Positions 1-6,309 of a stretch of DNA of 64,000 nucleotides are shown here, one piece after another; within the stretch, counting starts at the first letter, position 1; the number at the start of each line of letters is the position of its first letter. A program made the translations under genes and the position numbers. The notes below the pieces were generated by a model. It saw nothing but the letters and a program-made list of their open reading frames with translations, was not told the origin of the DNA and made no database searches. Source of the stretch: Candidatus Neomarinimicrobiota bacterium (GTDB lineage: Bacteria; Fidelibacterota; UBA2242; B5-G15); assembly GCA_017656425.1 (NCBI GenBank), contig JACDNV010000007.1, positions 1 through 64,000 of the forward strand, read 5' to 3'.

Positions 1-30
1 CCTTCAGCGACTACGTTAATACAAGACGTT
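1..30 (+). repeat. tail of a 201-bp tandem repeat unit (cut by window edge)
   Basis: These 30 bases match the last 30 bases of the 201-bp unit that follows directly. The array at the left edge therefore holds at least two tandem units. This partial copy ends in the cgttaataca variant, as does the internal unit of the second array at 13447-13647. Confidence 0.85.
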
Positions 31-231
31 AAGCGCAAAGCCTCAATGCAGAATGCAAAATGCAAATTGAAAAATGCAAAATCGCCTTTTGTCAGATTTG
101 GCTTTTGTATTCAAAATGTAGACAGAAATAAATTTGACTTTTGCACTTTGCAATCTTCATTTTGCAATTGCCGTAAGGCTATCTTGCCCTTCGGGAAATC
201 GCCTTCGGCGACTTCGTGAATACAAGACGTT
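31..231 (+). repeat. 201-bp structured tandem repeat, unit A
   Basis: This is a full unit from aagcgcaaag to acaagacgtt and matches the units at 13447-13647 and 13648-13848 base for base apart from scattered substitutions. A tgca-rich left arm near 45-75 is nearly complementary to the arm near 140-165. The right end carries short hairpins: gccGTAAggc, cccTTCggg and cgccTTCggcg. The unit overlaps the 3' end of the methyltransferase gene at 179-922 and supplies its last codons and stop. No transposase is visible nearby, so it may be a non-autonomous element; that is inference. Confidence 0.9.
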
Positions 232-922
232 TATTACGACTTTTCATTTTTTCAATATTATATTTTTTAGCTATAACTATGAATTGTTGCGAGAAGAATG
301 TTTTAAATAATTTAGTTAGTGAATAAGTGAAAAGATCATAACCAGGGATTTTAGATAGCAATCTACCTATTAGAGCATTGTATAATGTTAGTAAATGAAG
401 TCCAGGAGTTACATCTATTTCGATTATTTTTAATCCTGCATTATTGAATATTTGCTTTATTGTTTTAAGTGTAAAAAATCTCAAATGGTATTTTGATAAT
501 ATACCGTTTTTCTGATAATCAAACCTGCCAAATAATAAATTTAATCGTATAGCCCAGTTAGCTACATTTGGCATTGAGGCGACAATTCGTCCTTCGTTTT
601 TTAAATAAAGGACGAATTTCTTTAATGTTTTTTCTGGATTTTTTAAATGTTCAAGGATATCTCCAAATAAGATGACATCGAAATAGTTAACTGGAAAGGG
701 GAGAGTATCTAATGTTTCGACATCCCCAACTATAACTTTGCTACAATAACGTTTTGCGAATTCAGCATCGTTTTTGTTGATTTCTATACCAGTTACATCG
801 CAGTTTTTCTCGCACAACAATTTTGCAACATGACCTTTGGAACAACCTACATCTAATACCAGGCTATTATCAGGAATATGGTAAACAACTCTTCCCCATG
901 CATCATATTTATTTAGGCTCAT
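179..922 (-). CDS. class I SAM-dependent methyltransferase, C-terminus rewritten by repeat
   Basis: A 247-residue Rossmann-fold methyltransferase. Motif I is LDVGCSKGH (residues 23-31), the acidic ribose-binding turn is GIEIN (45-49), and GDILEHLKNP (87-96) is the usual post-II motif of the Methyltransf_11/23 group. A good ribosome site (gagg) precedes the ATG at 922. The substrate cannot be read from sequence; its place at the end of a surface-polysaccharide locus suggests a sugar or lipid-linked intermediate (inference). The last 17 or so residues (KRLVFTKSPK...) and the stop codon come from the 201-bp repeat, so the native C-terminus was probably lost or replaced. The methyltransferase core is intact and could still work. 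A separate promoter may lie at 1151-1179. Confidence 0.8.
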   Translation of the reverse strand: MSLNKYDAWGRVVYHIPDNSLVLDVGCSKGHVAKLLCEKNCDVTGIEINKNDAEFAKRYCSKVIVGDVETLDTLPFPVNYFDVILFGDILEHLKNPEKTLKKFVLYLKNEGRIVASMPNVANWAIRLNLLFGRFDYQKNGILSKYHLRFFTLKTIKQIFNNAGLKIIEIDVTPGLHLLTLYNALIGRLLSKIPGYDLFTYSLTKLFKTFFSQQFIVIAKKYNIEKMKSRNKRLVFTKSPKAISRRAR

Positions 923-1240
923 CTAATCCTCATTAGATTTTATTTTAAATTTAAAGGTTTGCAGAAGCTATATTTCCTTTATTAAAATAAAAATATATTT
1001 CTACAGCTCCGCTTTTGTCAGTCACAGCTGCTAACATCAAATCATTTAATCTTTAATTTGCAAAGAATTTATCCCTATTTCAACTTAATTATAGAAGAGA
1101 GTTGTTTTGTCTTTAATCCCTGATGTAAAAACCCAGATTCGTAATTGCATTTTGTAAAACAGGTATTAATAGGTGTCAAGATAAAATTTATGTTCATTGA
1201 AAAATGGCGCTTAATTATTTACATAAAGATCGAAATAGTT
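923..1240. other. 318-bp intergenic region with a possible promoter and gene debris
   Basis: No gene is convincing here. On the minus strand there is a candidate promoter (1151-1179), a 40-codon open frame at 1075-1197 without a ribosome site, and a short open stretch near 960-1050 encoding ...AAVTDKSGAVEIYFYF. That stretch loosely recalls NuoC/EchD-type hydrogenase subunits and may be a relic. This is the only gap of its size between the polysaccharide genes, which otherwise abut or overlap. Confidence 0.4.
1151..1179 (-). promoter_or_regulatory. candidate sigma70-type promoter for the 179-922 methyltransferase
   Basis: Read on the minus strand, TTGACA (1174-1179) is followed after exactly 17 bases by TACAAA (1151-1156). 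The -35 is perfect; the -10 matches 4 of 6. It lies about 230 bases upstream of the methyltransferase start, in the only sizeable gap of the locus. Confidence 0.4.
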
Positions 1241-2323
1241 CTATAGTTTTTTCTGGTAGTAAAATTCAGCCAATATTGATGACAAGATTGCCTTGATAAG
1301 ATGAAAAAATCTCGATGCTAAATTATTATAATCGCATTTTATTTCGGGATATATGCGATATTGAATAAGTTTATAGAAGTCAGAATTTGATGTTGAATCT
1401 GACTTTTTCATTTTAAGAAGAATATTCCTTGCAAATGCATAATATAGAAAAGCTGGGTAAGAAATTTCTGTAAATAATATCGATATGAGTTTCTCTGGTA
1501 TATTTATATAGTTTATTGAGGGAAGGTTTAATCTTATTTTTTCTTTAAGGAATTTGTAAATAGGTATAAACGTGTGCATCAAATGGAAATTATCTATAAT
1601 TGAAATCGTGGTAGATAAATTTTCATATTCCAGTGATTTTTTTAGAAGATAATATATATCAATAATGTCAAAAGGATGTATAGGGAGAAAGTCGTTATGA
1701 TGATAAAAGGTATGATATAGTCTATATACGAGAGATATATTAAAAGAGGGGATAAGAATTTTGAATTTATCAAAATCATAAAAGTTGCAGGATTTTATTA
1801 GATATTCAATTATAGAATTTTCGGGAACATTGTTAACAGGGAAGAAATGAAGATCAAAAGTTACCATTCTGTCTTTTGTCTGGATAACTGTTCGATTATA
1901 ATTTTCTGAAACTATTTGATAATTTTTAAAGATCAATTTAATAATTTTTTCCTTTCTATTTCTTTTGAGCAATAGATCAATGTCTTTTGGAAGGTAACCA
2001 TCATAGTTATTCCAGTATGGACTAATCAATTGGATACCACCTTTAAAAATTATTAATTCTTCACCCTGCAGAATTTCTAAGAAATTTCTTAATTCAGCTT
2101 TAAAATATTTTTTTCTGAGGATATCTAATTCCCTTGAATTCTGTAAAAGTTGGCTTAGAATACCTGAATTTAATTTAATACTTTTCTGCTCAACATGATA
2201 GGCGATAAAGGGTAGTATTTCATAGTTTTCAAAGTATTCAAAATTATTTTCTATCTCGATGGGTTTTAAAGCTACAGTTTTACTGGTAATAAGGTTGAAA
2301 ATGGTTTTTAGGGGATGATTCAT
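1241..2323 (-). CDS. NTP_transf_5-like nucleotidyltransferase family protein
   Basis: A 360-residue protein with the hallmarks of the uncharacterised nucleotidyltransferase family NTP_transf_5: FKGGIQL (residues 93-99), then KDIDLLLK (113-120) with paired aspartates expected to bind metal, then TFDLHFF (about 155-161) supplying a third acidic residue. The rest is helical and unassigned. Members of this family often sit beside HprK-related kinases and PqqD-like proteins in polysaccharide/exosortase loci and in some lasso-peptide clusters; here the same neighbours follow upstream. It starts inside the end of the 2320-3444 gene (4-base ATGA overlap), indicating translational coupling. The substrate is unknown. 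Confidence 0.7.
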   Translation of the reverse strand: MNHPLKTIFNLITSKTVALKPIEIENNFEYFENYEILPFIAYHVEQKSIKLNSGILSQLLQNSRELDILRKKYFKAELRNFLEILQGEELIIFKGGIQLISPYWNNYDGYLPKDIDLLLKRNRKEKIIKLIFKNYQIVSENYNRTVIQTKDRMVTFDLHFFPVNNVPENSIIEYLIKSCNFYDFDKFKILIPSFNISLVYRLYHTFYHHNDFLPIHPFDIIDIYYLLKKSLEYENLSTTISIIDNFHLMHTFIPIYKFLKEKIRLNLPSINYINIPEKLISILFTEISYPAFLYYAFARNILLKMKKSDSTSNSDFYKLIQYRIYPEIKCDYNNLASRFFHLIKAILSSILAEFYYQKKL

Positions 2324-3444
2324 AGGGAAGTATTTATTAATTCTATTAGTAGCTTTGTTAATTCTTTTTTATCTTTGATGGATAAATCAGAATCATAGAT
2401 TTTTCTATATATTTCGTCTACCGATGAGTATCTATCAACACTCTGGATGATATTTAATAAAAACTCCCCTTTTTTATTTAGAGATAATTTATACTCCTTT
2501 CCAGTTGGTACGAGAAAGGAGGGGGCTATGAAAGAATTCTTAAATGTATTGAATTCTTGATGTATGTCCTTATAAGTTACTGCCCACTTAAAATTTATTT
2601 CGTCAGTTCTGGGTGATTCGTACGATAAAAGAGTCACTGTAACATACTCTCCTTTCTTTACATTCATTGTATGCCTAAAAGGAAAAAACATTTGTCCCCA
2701 GCTTGATATTCCTTTAAGAGGTGAATTGGAAAACTTATTGTCAATGGGGAAGATACAATCCCACCATGCTACAATCCCGTGAAGTATTCCATTATGTGTT
2801 ACAACAATATCTCCTTTAAATTTGAATGTAAATTCTTCATCCGAATTTATGTTTATCTTTTTTATACATTTTTCTTTACTTAGTAATTGTATGTTTTCAT
2901 CATCGAGGTAGTAGGGCAGGTTAAAGGCTAGTTTTGTTGTATAGCTCCAATCTATCTCATATAAGCGATCCTCTGTACTTCTCATTATATCAAGTTTTTT
3001 GTAAAAAGAATTTGCCTGGCAAAGGGCTATTTTTATTTCAAATTGATATGGAATAAAAGATCCATTCTTTTTTAGAAAGCGTTTTTTTGCATCGACTATA
3101 ACGTTTTTCAATCCAGGATACAAAAAAACTGGTGTATAATCTTCAAAAATAATATAATCAACAGTTTCGGGTAATTCAATTTCTGTTGAGTGCCCTTTCA
3201 AAAAGGTTATTCTTTCATACATTCCATTATTTCTGGCGATAGTCTTTGCAACTTCAATCAAATCAGTTTCTTCGATTGCATATGTAGCCTTTGCTCCTGC
3301 CATTGCCGAGAAAAATGAATACGTACCTAAAGCAGTTCCAATTTCAGCAATTACAGTGCTATTATTAACAACCTGAAATATTGAATTTCTAAAGGCTTCT
3401 ATTCTATTGTTTTCACATAATAGTTCTCTGTATTCGTGTATCAT
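2320..3444 (-). CDS. PRMT-like methyltransferase with PqqD-like C-terminal tail
   Basis: 374 residues. The N-terminus (LLCENNRIEAFRNSI) and the Rossmann core match the protein arginine methyltransferase pattern: motif I IAEIGTALGTYS (32-43), acidic AIEETD (56-61), LPETVDYIIFEDY (91-103) at the position of the PRMT double-E loop, and LKKNGSFIPY (124-133). Residues about 135-300 fit the PRMT beta-barrel region. Only the first glutamate of the double-E loop is evident (E101); the second is not. The last 60 or so residues (LSLNKKGEFLLNII...) look like a PqqD-type winged helix, a peptide-recognition fold in RiPP pathways. The gene lies 5 bases from the HprK-like gene and overlaps the nucleotidyltransferase gene. 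The target is unknown; a peptide or protein is the natural guess. Confidence 0.65.
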   Translation of the reverse strand: MIHEYRELLCENNRIEAFRNSIFQVVNNSTVIAEIGTALGTYSFFSAMAGAKATYAIEETDLIEVAKTIARNNGMYERITFLKGHSTEIELPETVDYIIFEDYTPVFLYPGLKNVIVDAKKRFLKKNGSFIPYQFEIKIALCQANSFYKKLDIMRSTEDRLYEIDWSYTTKLAFNLPYYLDDENIQLLSKEKCIKKININSDEEFTFKFKGDIVVTHNGILHGIVAWWDCIFPIDNKFSNSPLKGISSWGQMFFPFRHTMNVKKGEYVTVTLLSYESPRTDEINFKWAVTYKDIHQEFNTFKNSFIAPSFLVPTGKEYKLSLNKKGEFLLNIIQSVDRYSSVDEIYRKIYDSDLSIKDKKELTKLLIELINTSL

Positions 3445-3449
3445 TTTAT

Positions 3450-4277
3450 CTATTCTAAATTTTTAAAAAGGGTAGCTTCTTCTTCATCATTAAGAAAAAA
3501 GGGATGCTTAAATTTCATAAGGCGGTATTCAGCAAGGGTTAAAAGATCGTTGATAGATTCTAATAGTCGTCTTCTTATATTATAGGGATTATATACTACT
3601 TCAATAAAGTTATTGAAAATGTCAACAGCACCTGGTTTTTTTGTTCTTGTTTCATAAAAAGTGTCTATAAAGAAAATTTTTTCAATTGGATAAAATTTTA
3701 TTTTCGCTATTTTTCCAAAATAGGATGGATCGAGATAAATATATCCAGATACTTTTAAAAGTTTATCGTCAGGTAAATTGAACATTTCAATTATATCATT
3801 ATTAATTCTTGGCTTTAAAATAATATTTCTCACGACGGGGTATATTCTTTTCTTCTTAAGATCTATCATAACAAATTCGTCACCTGCAAATAGATAATCG
3901 TGATTTGCTAAAAATATACTCAGTGTTGTTTTTCCTGATTTTGCCGGTCCAGCAAACAAATGTGCTTTACCATCTTTTATTAGACATGCTGAATGTATAA
4001 TAAGTTTATCTTTGTTTTTTGTGAGGAATTCGTTGATTATCTTAGTTTCAATATCATAGACAATGTTTGATATTTTTCGGTTTCGGTTAACTACTCTATT
4101 GTTTTTTGTGATTACATATTTATCACATTCTTTTTGTATTATGTATTTTGGTTCGTCTTTCTTATTGGTATATCTTGAGTGATACTTAAAAACATATTCC
4201 CTTATTAACGGTGCTATTTCATCTTCGATTGCGATGGTTATGTTTGCGTTTGCGATTTTAATATTGATTGTTTTCAT
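3450..4277 (-). CDS. HprK-related P-loop kinase
   Basis: 275 residues resembling the C-terminal kinase domain of HPr kinase. IIHSACLI (93-100) precedes the Walker A GPAKSGKTT (110-118), followed by FAGDEFVMID (130-139), where the DE pair fits the catalytic/metal position. The N-terminal 90 residues are unlike the HprK regulatory domain and resemble those of HprK-related proteins of PqqD-containing systems. Characterised relatives in lasso-peptide clusters phosphorylate a C-terminal serine of the peptide; whether this one modifies a peptide, a sugar or a protein is not known. It overlaps the PqqD-like gene by 4 bases (ATGA), so the two are probably made together. Confidence 0.7.
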   Translation of the reverse strand: MKTINIKIANANITIAIEDEIAPLIREYVFKYHSRYTNKKDEPKYIIQKECDKYVITKNNRVVNRNRKISNIVYDIETKIINEFLTKNKDKLIIHSACLIKDGKAHLFAGPAKSGKTTLSIFLANHDYLFAGDEFVMIDLKKKRIYPVVRNIILKPRINNDIIEMFNLPDDKLLKVSGYIYLDPSYFGKIAKIKFYPIEKIFFIDTFYETRTKKPGAVDIFNNFIEVVYNPYNIRRRLLESINDLLTLAEYRLMKFKHPFFLNDEEEATLFKNLE

Positions 4278-4561
4278 TTTTCTTTAAGTTTTACAAGATG
4301 ATTGTCTATCATTTCCTTAATCGAGTTTTTAACTATGTCAATTATACCGTCATTTATATTGTTAAAATCTTCTTTTAGTGAGTTTATTATGTTTGAAACT
4401 GTGTTCTTGCCATCGCATAGAGTCCAGATATAAGCAGCGGTATTGTTCAGAGAAAATATTTTTTCTTCATTAGGGTTATATAAAATTATTCCGTCATCTA
4501 CTTCCTTTTCTAGTATGTCTTCATTCCTTATTGGCATTGAATCTAAGCTGATACTTTTCAT
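4274..4561 (-). CDS. PqqD-like small protein (peptide-binding fold)
   Basis: 95 residues with the PqqD-family profile: GIILYNPNEEKIFSLNNTAA (25-44) followed by YIWTLCDGKNTVSNIINSL and a helical tail ending in LVKL. PqqD proteins bind leader peptides and pass them to a partner enzyme, often a radical-SAM/SPASM protein; such an enzyme is encoded in this locus at 11078-12244. In the HPr-rel-type systems a PqqD protein stands beside an HprK-related kinase, as here. No leader peptide was recognised in the window. Confidence 0.7.
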   Translation of the reverse strand: MKSISLDSMPIRNEDILEKEVDDGIILYNPNEEKIFSLNNTAAYIWTLCDGKNTVSNIINSLKEDFNNINDGIIDIVKNSIKEMIDNHLVKLKEK

Positions 4562-4562
4562 G

Positions 4563-5999
4563 TTAGACAGTCCCGAGTTTTACCATTTTAATTTCATCTT
4601 CAATACTTTTCAATATTCTCTTTTCTTCTTTTTCAATAGTTGGGAACGACTGTACTAATCCGCATAATAACCAATATGGTTCCATAATCCTTACTATAAT
4701 AAATGTATTTGCACCAATTGAATGAAAGATCATTGCAACAGTGCCAATAATAAAGCCCTGAGCTATGGCTTTAAAAAAAGGTATTTTTGTTTCATCCTTC
4801 ATTTTTTTTGTTTGTTTTATTATTGAATATAAAAGATAAATAAATGTAGCGAGTCCTACCAGTCCAGTTTCAATCATAACTCTAATAAACTGGGCGTCAA
4901 GAAAGCGCCAGCCTGTAATTCCATACCCAAAAAGAGGGTGCTTTTTTATATCCCTGAAAGCCTTTTTCCAGCTTCTTAGGCGTTCAGATGCGGATGGATC
5001 AACAACTATTCCGCCTGGTAGCTCTTCTTGAAGACTCCTTGCCCATCCCTGTTGTTCCTTAAACGTGTATTTGATTCGATCTACCACCGTTTGCGGTAGA
5101 ATATATGGTGCAAGAAAGATAAATGCCACGGTAAAAGCAAGCACTATGTACCTTCTTTTGCTGATTATAATATAGCTAATAATTACTGGAACCGTTGCAA
5201 GCCATGATCCTCTTGAGTTAGTAAGTAATAATGGTACTATTGATAATAAGGTAACAAAACTCAATAATTTTCTTAATATGGGTCTTGGATAAGACTTTGG
5301 AGGTAAATTTAATATAAGACTCATATTTAGAGACATTAAAAGGAGAATATATCCTCCTAGTGTATTAGGTTCACCTTCCTGACCTTCAAATGGTGCCGTA
5401 AGTCTTTGACCTGTGGGTATTTGTGACAACGCGATTAAAATTACCAGTAAAAAAGTTATCTGCATGGAGATAATAAATCGTTCTACCTGTTTTTTAGAGT
5501 GAACCTGATTAGCCACCATGAAATAAATCATGAAATACTCAATATATTTAAGGATGAAAAATGCACCCCTTAGCGGATTAACTCTACCTGCTAATACACC
5601 GAGGGCAGTTGCGATGAAACATGCTATCAAGTAGTAAGATATTGGGACATTAAGGGGAGTTTTTCGAAAAATCCCAAGTTCCTTATAGATTGCCATTTTG
5701 GCTAACCATGTAAATATTATTACTGATAATATTATATCGTCGATTCTAATTGTAATTCCTTCTCCCCTTGTGGTTCTTGCTCCAAGTTCAGGAGATAGTA
5801 GCATTGAGAATATCAGGATGTATATTGCAAAGTCAGTATTTATAAAAGTGAATATTAATATACCCCCTCCAATTGCAGCTACAATAGCAAAAACAGGATC
5901 GATTTTAATAAGAAGATAGGCAATAAGAAGAGTAATTGGAATAGTTAATATTATTACTATTTTATTTATTTGATTTTCCTGTAAAATAGTATTGCGCAT
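4563..5999 (-). CDS. O-antigen ligase/polymerase family membrane protein (Wzy/WaaL-like)
   Basis: 478 residues with about ten to twelve hydrophobic helices and a large loop at roughly residues 305-350, typical of the Wzy_C/O-antigen ligase family. The loop and its edge hold the characteristic ...GIT.WRFLDAQFIRVMIETG pattern before the last helices. It would polymerise or ligate lipid-linked repeat units on the outer face of the inner membrane. It lies between the small membrane protein and the PqqD-like gene with one-base gaps, in the same unit as the Wzc- and Wza-like genes, which supports polymerase over ligase. The specific glycan is unknown. Confidence 0.75.
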   Translation of the reverse strand: MRNTILQENQINKIVIILTIPITLLIAYLLIKIDPVFAIVAAIGGGILIFTFINTDFAIYILIFSMLLSPELGARTTRGEGITIRIDDIILSVIIFTWLAKMAIYKELGIFRKTPLNVPISYYLIACFIATALGVLAGRVNPLRGAFFILKYIEYFMIYFMVANQVHSKKQVERFIISMQITFLLVILIALSQIPTGQRLTAPFEGQEGEPNTLGGYILLLMSLNMSLILNLPPKSYPRPILRKLLSFVTLLSIVPLLLTNSRGSWLATVPVIISYIIISKRRYIVLAFTVAFIFLAPYILPQTVVDRIKYTFKEQQGWARSLQEELPGGIVVDPSASERLRSWKKAFRDIKKHPLFGYGITGWRFLDAQFIRVMIETGLVGLATFIYLLYSIIKQTKKMKDETKIPFFKAIAQGFIIGTVAMIFHSIGANTFIIVRIMEPYWLLCGLVQSFPTIEKEEKRILKSIEDEIKMVKLGTV

Positions 6000-6000
6000 T

Positions 6001-6309
6001 CTATAGACTGTCAGTTTTGCTATTGTACAAAATAGTTTTATATTCTTTATCCCAGTCTGGATTTAATTTTTTTCTATAGGTTTCTTCATATTGCTTTTGT
6101 AATGCAGTTTCTTTTTTTACTGCTGAACCATCGTAATTAATGTTTTTACCATTGCTCATTCTATTATAGGCATATTCCATGATATTTGGAAGTTTTGTCG
6201 TAGTTATACTCAATAGAAAACCTATTGGAATTGCAATGGTAACAGTAAAAATAATAGTCTTCTTTTCATAATAGGTCATTCTTCTCTTATGTTTCCTTTT
6301 TGTAATCAT
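6001..6309 (-). CDS. small single-pass membrane protein, function unknown
   Basis: 102 residues: a very basic N-terminus (ITKRKHKRRMTYYEKK), one membrane helix at about 18-38 (TIIFTVTIAIPIGFLL), and a charged C-terminal part of about 60 residues rich in lysine and tyrosine. By the positive-inside rule the tail is outside the cytoplasm. It overlaps the Wzc-like gene by 4 bases and lies 1 base before the Wzy-like gene, so it is made with both and may be an accessory of the polymerase/co-polymerase complex. No family recognised. Confidence 0.6.
   Translation of the reverse strand: MITKRKHKRRMTYYEKKTIIFTVTIAIPIGFLLSITTTKLPNIMEYAYNRMSNGKNINYDGSAVKKETALQKQYEETYRKKLNPDWDKEYKTILYNSKTDSL

Noticed and set aside
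1075-1197. 40-codon peptide with CxxxC as a RiPP precursor
   Set aside because: No ribosome site, overlap with the promoter-like sequence, and no leader-peptide pattern. Kept only as a weak remark.
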